Source: Russula earlei (lineage: Eukaryota > Basidiomycota > Agaricomycetes > Russulales > Russulaceae). From it: 64,000 nt of DNA. The notes below the pieces were generated by a model. That model made no database searches and had not been told where the DNA came from. It saw nothing but the letters and a program-made list of their open reading frames with translations. The first letter of the stretch is position 1, and every line of letters starts with the position of its first letter. Of the stretch, positions 45,860 through 57,100 are shown in pieces. Position numbers and translations under genes: made by a program. Where the stretch lies: assembly GCA_025769875.1 (NCBI GenBank), contig JAGFNK010000031.1, positions 1-64,000 on the forward strand, read 5' to 3'.

Positions 45860-46352
45860 TGTCACCGACTGGGGGCGGTGTCGCTGACAAATCGTTTCAC
45901 GCACGAGACGTGCGCACTGAGTCGAGCGAGACAACAAGTTCTCGCGAGAATCGGGGATCACGGTGACAACACAGCGAAGGCTAGTGTGTACCGCGGAGTG
46001 GAGAGACAACGGATAAGTCTTCGCAGTTTGAAGACTTAGAGAGTAGAAGAAGTTTCTGAGTCGATTGCTTGATTCCCTGCAAGCCTACAGTCCCGAAGCT
46101 AGAATCCAGTGATATTCACAAGAGAACAAGCTTAGGGCTTGTTCTTTGCTACTGACAGGTTTATATAGACAATTATGTCCTATATCAAATAGTAGACATG
46201 AGGTAGCAACGAGACGATCGAGACTGAAACACACTGGAACGTAGTGGTACATGCGAGGCTAGGTGAGTCATATGAACGCACGGGAATCGTGAGGCTGTCC
46301 GGGTAGGCTTGTCCGGTTGCCGGTTTGGTCCGAGGGACCAGTACTTGTGACA
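45860..46352 (-). repeat. 3' LTR of I-3
   Basis: A 493-bp LTR, TGTCACCGACTGG...TACTTGTGACA. A PPT (minus strand CAAGGGGGTGA, 46353-46363) abuts it. Confidence 0.93.
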
Positions 46353-46370
46353 TCACCCCCTTGTTAACAT

Positions 46371-48583
46371 CTAAGCAACATAGGGGATAACAGTAGAACG
46401 ACAGTGATGGGTATGGAAGTGGATCTGGTCGCGGGGGACTCGACATATCTTTTCAGATCTGCATCGTCAGTGGGGGCTTCTGCAGTAGTCAGCTATGTGT
46501 CCTTGGCGATTGCAGAGAATGCAGACGGCGATTTTGGAGCATTTGAAGGTGTCGTGTCCTCCATCCTTACACCAAGCACACCTGTCAGAGAGTCGGGGGA
46601 GAATTGATACCACGGGTCAAGGAGAGCTTGTTTGGCGTCCTGATGTTCTTGTTCGGTGAGTTGAGGCATGGTTCCGAACAAGACTCGTGGTTCGAGGCGA
46701 GCCTTGGCGTTAGCTTTAGCCAATTTAACTTCCAAGTCTCTTACTTCCCACATCATGTCGTGGTATCTTTCTCGAGCGGTGACGAGGGAGTTTGCCATTT
46801 GTCGTGTCTTTTTTATGGCAAACTGATAGTGACGTACTTTGGCCTCCAGTGACAGGCCCTGTTCGAACCTGAGTGCCTCGTCTATAGCTTTGGTGTGTCT
46901 GAGGCCCTCTTTGAACAAGAAAGCGTCTTTTTGTGTGAGGAGGGGACGAGGGTAAGGGTCGGCGCGAGCTCGAATGGGGATACGGTGAGTAGGGCATCCA
47001 GGGCCGTAAGTGGCTAGCAGAGAAGGGAAGCCGCCAGTAAGATCAGGGAGGACAAAGCGTGGGGGTAGCGTGTCATCTTCATTGCCTGGATCTGGGATTA
47101 GTAACTCTAGCCCGAGGTCTCCTTCTTCCCATCCTTCTCCGAGTTGTTCCAACTCTGAAGGCTGGACGTTGTTGGTGGGTGGTTCGTAAATGGGAGGTGG
47201 TGTTCTTTCACGGCTTGCCGGGGTGAAATTTTCGTTGAGTAGGATGACGGTGTGAGTTTGCCCAACGATAGGGGTGTCGGTGCGTGGGGGAATTGGGATA
47301 GGGTCAGGTGAGGGAGAGCGGACGTGGTAGGAGGGGCTGCGGGTTCTGATGGGTGAATTTGTTCCTAATGTGGGGGATCAATTGCCGAAGGCACATAGTA
47401 TAGTGGTGAGGGAGTCGTCTTCCCACAGTTCATGTGCTTGTACAATCATTGCAGCATGTTGCGTGGCACGTCGAATGAGTATTCTGGTGTTAATAGTGGC
47501 TGCTGTCGAGGGAGATGGTTCTCTGGACAGCAGCAAGTGGATGAGCGTAGGAGAGTATGGGGGGGTAGGTACTGTCATGAACCATTCCCCGGAGAGGGCC
47601 CTTGAAGGACCCTTCCTTATAGGAGGAAACCCAGCCTCTATGGTGTCACCCTGTTCACACGAGCAAAAGGGGTGAGTAGAGGTGTCCACAATATCGCGCG
47701 TGCATTGTTGCGCGAGCGATTCTCGGCACAATCGACATACAGCAAGCCCCACTTAAAGGCAACCCTTATAGCAATAAAAGACAGCATTAGGGCCTTCCTA
47801 AGGACCCTTTGGAACGACCTTAGGAACTCTACAATAGGTACTAACCTAGTATCAAAGGCCCTATAACGCGTTATTAGACCAACTCTAATAACTATAGAAC
47901 GAACTATAAGGCAACACTAAGGACCTTAATAGAAGTATTAGGGTCGACTCTAAGGACCCTAATAGAACTATATAAGGGCCTTATAAGATAACACTATTCC
48001 CTAACCAAACTACAAGTCCTCAAATGACCAGCCCTAAACTAACTAACAGGAAATGAATCAGGTGCTTGCACGTGCACTAAAGCAGTGAACACATGGACAA
48101 TGGAAGCTCTTACTCATCAAGAGAAGCTTCTTACTCAGCAGCTTACTGAGCATGACTGAGCATGCTCAGTAAGCATCCTCCGATTCCTTACTCATCACTC
48201 TATGGTGCTTGATAACAAGGTTACGACTTGTTCCCTATTTAGCAGTTCTCTTGTAGTATATAAGCGCTCAATAAAGTAGCGGACAGTCCTCAGACTGTCC
48301 ATTTGTTTACAGCACTCTCCATCCCTGGGATACTCCTTTAAGGACCATCCCCTTGTGACTATCCTGGCCTCCTCTCTGCGTGATTGCTCGACTCTCACAG
48401 TAACAGTGCCTCTCTGGTACCTGTTACTACTCTGGACTTTACTCCTTGCTCACGCCATCTTGGACGTTTATCGACTCGTCTTCGAGCTCACCCCTCGCTC
48501 TTGAACTGGATAGTTCAACAGTGAGTCTTGACAGGTACGAGAGTGGCAGTAGAAGTGGTGGGAGAGTTCTGGGTGGATGACAT
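46371..48583 (-). pseudogene. ORF3 of I-3, split by LTR-A
   Basis: Minus strand from ATG 48583 (MSSTQNSPTTS). The LTR-A at 47573-48533 interrupts it after about 15 codons. It continues from 47567 with PTPPYSPTLIH through MMWEVRDLEVKLAKANAK. A TGA after CAFGN is an Arg codon (CGA) in I-2. A frameshift just before the knuckles (after WYQFSP) disrupts the end, but the knuckle Cys and His codons remain in the shifted frame (about 46480-46580). Stop TAG at 46371-46373. A TATA-like ATATAAAAA lies at 48637-48645, 54-55 nt before the ATG. Confidence 0.75.
47573..48533 (+). mobile_element. Solo LTR-A in ORF3 of I-3
   Basis: 961 bp, TGTCATGAACC...TCTTGACA, duplication GGTAC at 47568-47572 and 48534-48538. 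Same length as the copy at 35309-36269. Confidence 0.95.
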
Positions 48584-48639
48584 GTCTGTTGTATTTGGGG
48601 GATGGAATGGTAGGGAATAGTCGTCTGTGAGTGGTGTTT

Positions 48640-51600
48640 TTATATCTGGGGTCGTCCAGCTGAGGCGGAATAGTATTCTTTTAGAAGTTCAGGGGTGTTG
48701 AGATCGTAGTGGTTAACCCATGAGTCATCTGATGCAGGGTATCCTTTCCAATGTACAAGGTATTGCAGTTTACGTGTCCGTCCAAACCTTCTTGTGTCTA
48801 GAATCGCTTCAATTTCGTATTCTTCCTCGTTTTCGACGGTTGGTGGAGGTCGTGTGAACGGCATGCCGTATTCCTCTGTCTCCTTATAAGGGAGAAGTAG
48901 GTTGATGTGAAAGACGTCATGTATCTTCATTGACGGCGGGAGTTGTAATTGATATGCAACTTTGGAAATTCTTTTTATGATGGGAAATGGACCGTATCTT
49001 TTGGGCATTAGTTTGCGTGTTCCTCGTGTTTTGAGGTTTTTTGCTTCTAACCAAACAAGGGTTCCTTCTTCCATTTCTTTGATGTCAGGTTTTAGGGGCT
49101 GTTGTTTACGTTCAAGAAGTTGTTGAGCATCTTGTCTTGCTTCTTCTAGCTGTTTAAGGCGATCAGTGGATGAAGGCACATTGTTGTCTTCTAGGCTGAT
49201 GTTAATCTGGGGTCTGAATCCCATGAGGAGTTTGTGTGGTGATCTCCATGATGTTTCATGTTTCCATGAGTTGTGTGCATATTCTGCCAAAGGGAGCATT
49301 TTCGCCCAGGAATGCGGGTGAGTTGTGGTCCAGGGTCTTAGGTATTGTTCTAGCCATGCGTTCATCCGTTCTGTCTGTCCATCGGTTTGGGGGTGGAACG
49401 CGGTGGACATATTTTGTTTGATGCCTAGATTTTTGCATATGGCTTTAGAGAAGTTTGATGCAAATCGAGGGTCTCTGTCGGAGATGATTCTTTTGGGAAC
49501 GCCAAACCAAGGCACGAGGTGTTTCAGATACTCGTGTGCAACACCTGTTCCATCGATCATTTTGTTGCATGGGATGAATTTTGTTGCTTTAGAGCATCCT
49601 TGATCAACTATGGTGAGGACGCTGTCAAATCCTTCTGATTTTGGTAGGTCAGTGATAAGGTCCATCGATACGTATTGAAAGGGGCCTTGTTCAACGTGTG
49701 TGTCAAGTGGAAAGGTCGTGGCTTTCTTTCTGGGTATATTGGTTTTGGACTCCTGACATTTGGCGCAACCTTTGACGTATTGTTCTACAAATTGTCGTAG
49801 TCTGGGTCCTTCGTAATGTTGTTTGACTAAATCCCAGGTGCTAGCTATTCCTGGGTGTCCTGCGAAAGGAGTGTCATGGAATTGTCTTAGAATTTCTCAT
49901 CGTTTGTCAGGCTTGTCTGGTAGGTAGATTTTTTTTGCGAATATTTCGGGTGGTAGTAGAGTGGTTTTTTGTTCTCCTATCCCCTTGTTAAGGTCTTTGC
50001 GACGAGAAAGTGCATCGGCGATAGTGTGTGTATGTCCAGGGACGTGTTCCAGGGTGATATTAAAGTCTTGCATGTATTGCATCCATCTGGCTTGTCGTCC
50101 TGTTAACTTCTGTGGTTCTTTAAAGTAAGTAAGATTTTTGTGGTCTGTTCTTATTCTGACTGGTTTGTCGGCTCCTAGAAAAAATGGTCATCCGCTTTTT
50201 AATCCAAAAATCACTGCTGCTAGTTCTTTATCATGAGCGTCGTAATTTCTCTCTGCATCCAATAGCGTCCTAGAATAGTATGCGATTGGGTGAAAACCAT
50301 CTTCGTACTCTTGGGATATAACTGCTCCTATGGCGAATCCTGACGCGTCGGTGTCTAGAATGAATTGTTTCATCCAATTTGGGGTGCGGAGTACTGGATA
50401 GGATACACAAGTTTCCTTTAGGATTTGAAAGGCTTGGTCTTCTTTTGTTGTCCATTCCCACTGTCTGTTCTTCTTTGTTAAGTCATTCAGTGGTCTCGCT
50501 TTTATGGAAAAGTTGGGTATAAAGTTTCGATAGAAGTTACAAAATCCTAGGAAACTTCTGACTTCTTTTAGCGTAGATGGGGTTGGCCAGTCCTTAATTT
50601 GACTTTGACGGGGTCCATAGTTATCTTTCCTTCTCCTATGATTACTCCGAGGTATTCTACCTTCTTTCTGTGGAATTGACACTTTTCTGGTTTGAGATAG
50701 AGATCGTGTTGTTTTAGCTTGGACAGTATATGGTTGACCTTGAGTGTGTGTTCTGTTTCGTTATTTTGTGTGGCAATGATGATGTCGTCCATGTAAATTT
50801 TCAACCATCCCTGTGCTAATTCTTCTTGGAAAATGTCGTCCATCATGGTTTGAAAGGTAGCTGGAGAGTTCGTTAGTCCAAAGAACATTACCGTAGGTTC
50901 AAACAGTCCGTCACTAGTCTTGAAGGCTGCTTTCCATTCATCTCCTTCTTTGATTCGAATATTGTTGTAGCCCCATCTGACGTCAAATTTAGTAAAGAGT
51001 TCTTTTCCTGCTAAGGCATGGATAAGTTCTGGAATTAAGGGCAGTGGATATACGTTGGGTATTGTCCATTTGTTCAGGTTCCTATAATCTTGTACCAGTC
51101 GGAATTTTCCATCTTTCTTTTTTATAAGGAAGAATCCACTAGCGTATGGTGAGTTGGATCTTCTTATTCTTTTAAACCGTAAGTTTTGTTCAAGAAATTT
51201 TCCTTGTTCTTCTTTTTCTTTTGGTGAGAGGGGATATACTCTGCAGTTAATCGTTGTAGGCGCATCTGATTTTAGGTCAATGGCATGATCCCATTTTCTT
51301 GGTCCGGGGAATCTTTCTGATTCTTGTTCCATGAATACTTGTCCATATTGATGGTATTGAAGGGGAACTATTTCTTGCCAAGTTTGTGTTTTGCCCTGTA
51401 TCTGCAATTCTGCTAGTTGTTGCGCTATGGTGGTTTTACGTATTTTGGTCTGTAGCCATAGTTCGTCGCCTTCTTCCCAGTCTGTTAACGCTTTGATCCA
51501 TGCTGGAGTTTCTTGATCTCCTTTGAGGGTGACCCTTCCCATAATGGTTCCCTTGGACCAATTTATTTTCGGGTTTGTCGATTCTAGGAATGGATATCCT

Positions 51601-51940
51601 AGGATAATATCGTCTTGTCCTATATCTGCAACTAGGAATTGGTGTGTGTGTTCCTGCCCCAGTAACTTCAACTTTAGTTGGACGGTTTGGGTAACTTTCC
51701 CTGCGCAGTTTAACGTTCCGTCAACATTTTTGACGTTTCTGGTTGGAATCAACTTTCTGGTTTGTAGGTGTAGTTCCCTTGTCAACCCAGGGGATATGAA
51801 GCATTCGGTGGCTCCACTATCTATCAGGGCTTTTCTTTCGGCTTTGTTCGATCCAATGTAAATAGTAGTCATCACTGATATTGACTTTCTTTGAGACTTG
51901 TACATGGGATCGATACCTAAGGCTCAAGCAATCGCCGTTA
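48640..51940 (-). pseudogene. pol of I-3 (nearly complete)
   Basis: Minus strand: protease ALIDSGATECFIS (about 51800-51830); RT with GKFRLVQDYRNLNKWT, FTKFDVRWGYNNI and an intact YMDD (50784-50795); RNase H FILDTDASGFAIGAV and KELAAV; integrase SMDLITDLP, IISDRDPRFAS, TDGQTERMN; chromodomain EYEIEAILDTRRF / YLVHWKGYPASDDSW (about 48680-48830). Defects: a TGA before the protease (about 51924), a frameshift near 50600, a TGA after LKSG (50185-50187) shared with I-1 and I-2, and a TGA near 49896 where I-2 has CGA. It ends with SASAGRPQI and TAA. All catalytic residues I checked are present. Confidence 0.92.
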
Positions 51941-51943
51941 TAC

Positions 51944-53653
51944 TCAAGTGTCCGAAAAATCCTCTTCTTTATCCTCGCCATCTCCCATCAATGCTTTAAT
52001 GAAGACCTCTCTTTCTTCTACAGAAAGTGCCTTTGCTGCCTTTGCTGCCTTCGCGACTTTGTCAGTAGTGCTCTCCTCGACTATTTCTACAGTGGAGGAT
52101 TCGGATGCGATGGTGGTCGTATCAGCGGCGCATGCGCGAGTTATTTCGCGTTTCGGCTTTGTAGGGCAGTCACGAGCCAGGTGTCCTCGGAGGGAGCAGT
52201 GGAAACATCTCCCCTCCTCTCGATGTTTCTGTTTCTCGGCTTCGGTGACTGCTTTGCGAGCGGCGCCTGTGCTGGTATCCATCGTGTTCGGGTCGCATGG
52301 TGGGAGACGTGGACGTGCGGGTGTGGCGTTGCCTTGATTGTTCCCGTGGTTGGCCCATGCCGAGTTGATTAGTCGTCCCCAAGGTCTATTGTTCTGAGGT
52401 TGGTTGGTGTTGCGTCCACGTGTGCTGGAGTGATCGGACAAGATCATGCGTTTGCGCATCCAGACCCGATGATGCTTCTGTGCGGCCGCGACCCAATCCA
52501 TGAAGGAAGTAGGATCTTCCAGGTCGAGGCACGATTCGACCAAGCTTCGTGGGAGTCCCCAGGCGAAGAGTCGCATTACTGTGGGCTCATCTACATCGAG
52601 CCCTGCACGTCTTGCCAGCAATTGAAATTCTGAGATATAGTTGTTGAGTAAGCCATCTTTCATTTTCAGTTCCTTAAGTCGGTCCTGGGCCTTCTCGCGT
52701 TCCACGTAGTCAGTGAACGTGCGACAGAATTGCTGTCGCATGGCTTCCCACGCTGTCAGTCCGAGTGGGATGTTGGTGGGATCGTTTTGCACGTCTTCGA
52801 GCCACTGATCCATGGCTTCGAGCCATCCTTCTACCTTGGGTCCTTTCATCAGTGAGAGAAAGTATGCACATTTTTTAATGGGATCTCTGGCAATTTTACT
52901 ATCGTGGTTCATGGACATGAACCTGTTGAACGCGACCAAAAATGCATGTGTGCACGCGCGGTCGCCATTGAAGAAGTCGGGGGGGATTCTCTTGAGTTTT
53001 CCATTGTTGGGGCCGCGTGCGTTGCGATCGCGGTCTGCGCGCGTGTTGTAATCGTCGGGGTCGGGGTCGGGGCTCGGGGGTCGTATTCCGTGGCCTCCCA
53101 TTCCGGGGAATGAGGCACGAGTAGGGGGTTGTGCCGTTCCAGATGATGCAGGTTGCGGCTGGACAGGGTCGGGGTTGGTGGCGGTGATGAAAACGTTCGT
53201 CGTCGTTGTTGGTTCAAGCTCCATCGGAGCGTGAGTGACGGGGGCTGGTCCCGGCGTCGTGGCGTGGCTAGGGGCTCTGGATCTGGGGAGAGGAGCTCCC
53301 GAGGCTGTTAGTGTGGTGATATTGATGCCTCGGAGAGGACTTTGTTGAAGCCTGAAGGCTGGTCGAGCGACGCATGTCGCTTCCCACGAGTCCCCTCGCC
53401 TTTCGATTTCGAACCAAAGGCCGTAAAGATGACCTAGGGCGACCTTGGCACCCATCCAGTTAGCATAATACCCGGTCCATGGTACACTGTCTTTCTGTAT
53501 TGTGTAGAATTCAACACCGTCATCGAACATAGTTATGCTAGGAACATTTTTCTCTTGGTCAGGCAGTAGTTCAAAGGGGCATTTGAGGGCGGCCAGTCCT
53601 TCAATAGTTGGGACTTGGTACCCTTTGGTCTTCCAGTCTCGAGTTGTAGTCAT
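51944..53653 (-). CDS. gag of I-3, intact
   Basis: A 569-codon open frame from ATG 53653 (MTTTRDWKTKGYQVP) to TGA at 51944-51946. The order is a conserved N-terminal domain (PWTGYYANWMGAKVAL), a Pro/Thr-rich linker, a capsid-type helical region (NRFMSMNHDSKIARDP through KHHRVWMRKR), a basic stretch, a CCHC knuckle CFHCSLRGHLARDC, and an Asp/Glu-rich C-terminus. Pol follows in the -1 frame. A TTTTTC run lies 10-15 bases before the stop and could promote slippage; the same run, or a longer one, is in I-1 and I-2. It is the only intact gag in the window. Confidence 0.9.
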   Translation of the reverse strand: MTTTRDWKTKGYQVPTIEGLAALKCPFELLPDQEKNVPSITMFDDGVEFYTIQKDSVPWTGYYANWMGAKVALGHLYGLWFEIERRGDSWEATCVARPAFRLQQSPLRGINITTLTASGAPLPRSRAPSHATTPGPAPVTHAPMELEPTTTTNVFITATNPDPVQPQPASSGTAQPPTRASFPGMGGHGIRPPSPDPDPDDYNTRADRDRNARGPNNGKLKRIPPDFFNGDRACTHAFLVAFNRFMSMNHDSKIARDPIKKCAYFLSLMKGPKVEGWLEAMDQWLEDVQNDPTNIPLGLTAWEAMRQQFCRTFTDYVEREKAQDRLKELKMKDGLLNNYISEFQLLARRAGLDVDEPTVMRLFAWGLPRSLVESCLDLEDPTSFMDWVAAAQKHHRVWMRKRMILSDHSSTRGRNTNQPQNNRPWGRLINSAWANHGNNQGNATPARPRLPPCDPNTMDTSTGAARKAVTEAEKQKHREEGRCFHCSLRGHLARDCPTKPKREITRACAADTTTIASESSTVEIVEESTTDKVAKAAKAAKALSVEEREVFIKALMGDGEDKEEDFSDT

Positions 53654-53714
53654 GTTGGAAGAAATCGATATATTTTCTGACGAGCATGTGGTTCGGGGTC
53701 AAGGGTTCGAGCGG

Positions 53715-53726
53715 TAAGCTTGTTCT
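53715..53726 (-). other. Self-complementary primer-binding site of I-3
   Basis: AGAACAAGCTTA on the minus strand, two bases inside the 5' LTR. It pairs perfectly over 12 bases with TAAGCTTGTTCT in the LTR. Confidence 0.7.
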
Positions 53727-53728
53727 AA

Positions 53729-54225
53729 TGTCACCGACTGGGGGCGGTGTTGCTGACAAATCGTTTCACGCGCGAGACGTGCGCACTGAGTCGAGCGAGA
53801 CAACAAGTTCTCGCGAGAATCGGGGATCACGGTGACAACACAGCGAAGGCTAGTGTGTACCGCGGAGTGGAGAGACAACGGATAAGTCTTCGCGTTCGAA
53901 GACTTAGAGAGTAGAAGAAGAAGTTTCTGAGTCGATTGCTTGATTCCCTGCAAGCCTACAGTCCCTGAAGCTAGAATCCAGTGATATTCACAAGAGAACA
54001 AGCTTAGGGCTTGTTCTTTGCTACTGACAGGTTTATATAGACAATTATGTCCTATATCAAATAGTAGACATGAGGTAGCAACGAGACGATCGAGACTGAA
54101 ACACGCTGGAACATAGTGGTACATGCGAGGCTAGGTGAGTCATATGAACGCACGGGAATCGTGAGGCTGTCCAGGGTAGGCTTGTCCGGTTGCCGGTTTG
54201 GTCCGAGGGACCGGTACTTGTGACA
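53729..54225 (-). repeat. 5' LTR of I-3
   Basis: A 497-bp partner of 45860-46352, with a 3-base AAG expansion near 53920. On the minus strand, CTATATAAAC is followed by the hairpin AGAACAAGC / GCTTGTTCT with a CCTAA loop. Confidence 0.93.
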
Positions 54226-54315
54226 GTCAGTCCAAGTGACCATTGACTTTTCAACTTTTTTGACTCTATAAAGACTTTATAAAGCTAAAAAATATTTATG
54301 TGTTTTTTCTGATGT

Positions 54316-54803
54316 GATCTACTCCCTCTTGTTGGTGGCTGTCTGGTGAAGATTATGAAGCTGAGGTGAAGGTCTGAGGGCATGACAACCAATACATGGG
54401 AGTGAGGAGCAGGACTAGTGGCACGCAAGGGGGATTGGGAATACAGAATTGTCTCTTAATCTTTTTGTTGGCTTGCTTTTCAAGCCTTTTAAGTACACCT
54501 TCACACCTACAATACTTGTAAGTACTAGTCATAAAGATTTGCTATGTAGTATAAAAATGTTTTGAGTCAAGTAAGCCAATATTGCCTTTGTGGCCTTTAG
54601 CTGCAGCGACAAGCTTGCACTCTTGGTGAGCTCCACAGTGTCCTTAAGACATTTTGCTTGGGCCCATATCTGAGACAGTTTAAATAAAACTTCTTTTTAG
54701 TTTTTTAACTTTTAGCCCATGTGATTGGAAACAGATGAGATGGGTGTGAGATCAAGGTAAAGAGTTGTTTGGAGCAACTTTCCCCCACGAAGGGGGAGGG
54801 TTC
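54316..54803. other. Continuation of duplicated locus; no gene seen
   Basis: The first 40 bases match the flank of copy 1 (25729 onward). The rest is AT-rich sequence without a recognisable feature. Confidence 0.4.
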
Positions 54804-55766
54804 TGTCAAGACTCACTGTTGAACTATCCAGTTCAAGAGCGAGGGATAAGCTCGAAGACGAGTCGATAGACGTCCAAGATGGCGTGGGCAAGAAGTAGAG
54901 TCCAGAGTAGTAACAGATACCAGAGAGGTATTGTTACTGTGAGAGTCGAGCAATCACGCAGGGAAGAGGCCAGAGTAGTCACAAGGGGATGGTCCTTAAA
55001 GGAGTATCCCAGGGATGGAGAGTGCCGTAAACAAATGGACAGTCTGAGGACTGTCCGCTACTTTATTGAGCGCTTATATACTACAAGAGGACTGCTAAAT
55101 AGGGAACAAGTCATAACCTTGTTATCAAGCACAATAGAGTGATGAGTAAGAAGTCGGAGGATGCTTACTGAGCATGCTCAGTCATGCTCAGTAAGCTGCT
55201 GAGTAAGAAGACTCTTCTTGATGAGTAAGAGCTTCCATTGTCCACATGTTCACTGCTTTAGTGCACGTGCAAGCACCTGATTCATTTCCTGTTAGTTAGT
55301 TTAGGGCCGGTCATTTGAGGACTTGTAGTTTGGTTAGGGAATAGTGACATCTTATAAGGCCCTTATATAGTTCTATTAGGGTCCTTAGAGTCGACCCTAA
55401 TACTTCTATTAAGGTCCTTAGTGTTGCCTTATAGTTCGTTCTATAGTTATTAGAGTTGGTCTAATAACGGGTTGTAGGGCCTTTGATACCAGGTTAGTAC
55501 CTATTGTAGAGTTCCTAGGGTCGTTCCAAAGGGTCCTTAGGAAGGCCCTAATGCTGTCTTTTGTTGCTAGAAGGGTTGCCTTTAAGTGGGGCTTGCTGTA
55601 TGTCGATTGTGCCGAGAATCGCTCAGCGCAACAATGTGCGCGCGATATTGTGGACACCTCTACTCACCCCTTTTGCTCGTGTGAACAGGGTGACACCATA
55701 GAGGCTGGGTTTCCTCCTATAAGGAAGGGTCCTTCAAGGGCCCTCTCTGGAGAATGGTTCATGACA
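54804..55766 (-). mobile_element. Solo LTR-A
   Basis: 963 bp in reverse orientation, TGTCAAGACTCACTG...GGTTCATGACA, duplication GGTTC at 54799-54803 and 55767-55771. Confidence 0.95.
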
Positions 55767-55897
55767 GGTTCCAAAATTTTTATTCTGGGCCCTTTTGGGT
55801 CCCAAGGCATAGCATGTCGCACCGCAAAGGCGCTTCGCATGTCTTTGCCTTTGGTGGAGCAAAATCCACCACTGTCTTTTAGTGCCAGTATATAGTT

Positions 55898-56499
55898 GTT
55901 TCAGCGTCGCGGCCGTTGGAGCATTAGCTCAGGGTTCAGTGGGGCCAAGTCCCTGTGACTTGGTTCAAGGGTTCAATGGGGGCCGGCTCAGAGAGACCGG
56001 ATCAGAGGTTTAGCGTCTCAAGGCTGAGTCAGACAATGACTCAGTCCACAGACAGAGTCAATCTCCTGGTTTCACAGAAGAGGAGGACGATGAGAGAGAG
56101 GCAGAAGAGGAAGAGGAACACAAGGGTTCCTTGAGGTGTGCTTAGGTCAAGCAGAGTATAGGCCAGCACAAGCAAGTTGTGATTGAGAGAGAGTACAGGG
56201 CAAGGGATGTGACAGGAAATGGGACAAAGCTAAGCTTGGGGCATTCCCCAGCCTTTACAGGCACTTAAATACTGTATCTAGTGAGGCTGTACAGTACCAT
56301 ATGCGGAACAATAGATAAAAGTGAGCCTATAGCAAAAGAGACTCGACAATAGATAAAACAATAGATGAAACACAATGGGTGAAACAATAAGGACCATCAA
56401 CATCAAGGGATGAAACAGTAACCAAGGGGATGGGGGTGGAAGTAGAGAACAATAAGGAGCAGTTTAGAGACGAACCTGAAAGAGGGGTAAGTTACAACA
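55898..56499 (-). mobile_element. Solo LTR-B
   Basis: 602 bp, TGTTTCAGCGTCG...GTTACAACA, duplication ATAGT at 55893-55897 and 56500-56504. Reverse orientation; (A)CTTAAATAC reads as the TATA region on the minus strand. Confidence 0.92.
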
Positions 56500-56504
56500 A
56501 TAGT

Positions 56505-57100
56505 CCTGTTGTGATCTCACACATAAGGAGCACACACAAAGGCGACTGAGACATCGCCCTGATGTGATACATTTAATGATATGATCCTATGTTACTTGGC
56601 TGCATCTACTTTATATCTCACCTTGTAGATAGTGTATGTGATGATCAGTCTGATCTTCACTTCGTAGTTTGAACAGTCTTTGATTGTGGGCTCGTACAGC
56701 CCTTACCAGTTATCTACTTATTATAAGCCAGTAAATAGTTTACCTAGTTCCCCTCCGTGATTGCTTACATGCATGAGACACTGTGGTATGTCCCATTAGT
56801 TATCTCTCATACACACTGTGGACTCATGCCTAGATAGTTGTTACTTTGGGTTGGTGAGAGAAGTCCAGGTACGGGTAATGGAATGGTGGAAATCACTTGA
56901 ATTTGTGGGCCCACATGAGGGCTGTAGTTAAAATCACAAGTATGCTACAGGCTTGGTAATCATACACCAAAGTACATACTGTAAGTAGTTTTTATGATTT
57001 TATGTATGATGTTGTATGAGATCATAACAAATGGAATGTACATATTCATCACGGATACAAAATATACGTGAGCGTGTGAAACATATAACAAAAACATCAC
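56505..57100. other. Intergenic, no gene seen
   Basis: AT-rich sequence between LTR-B and the copia remnant. It may contain the copia 3' LTR, but I could not define its ends. Confidence 0.35.

Larger units (their letters stand above)
45860..54225 (-). mobile_element. Chromovirus I-3 (Ty3/gypsy family I), youngest copy
   Basis: A complete element with duplication GTCAG at 45855-45859 and 54226-54230. Length is 8366 bp; 7.4 kb without the LTR-A at 47573-48533. The LTRs (45860-46352 and 53729-54225) differ at few positions. Gag is open; pol and ORF3 have a handful of stops or frameshifts, so it is recent but defective. Confidence 0.95.
45547..54314. mobile_element. MITE with CATCAG ends, split by I-3
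   Basis: Left end CATCAGCAAAATCAC at 45547; right end GTGTTTTTTCTGATG at 54314; flanked by TG (45545-45546 and 54315-54316). Inverted similarity continues inward (TAGCTTTATA on both sides). Without element I-3 it is about 397 bp and non-coding. The ends resemble those of the 2.8-kb TIR element at 14784-17583. Comparison with copy 1 (25728) gives the empty site. Confidence 0.65.

Noticed and set aside
53690..53715. GGTTCGA-like box near the 5' end of I-3 as a tRNA gene
   Set aside because: No acceptor stem, anticodon arm or A box around it; it is leader sequence of the retrotransposon.
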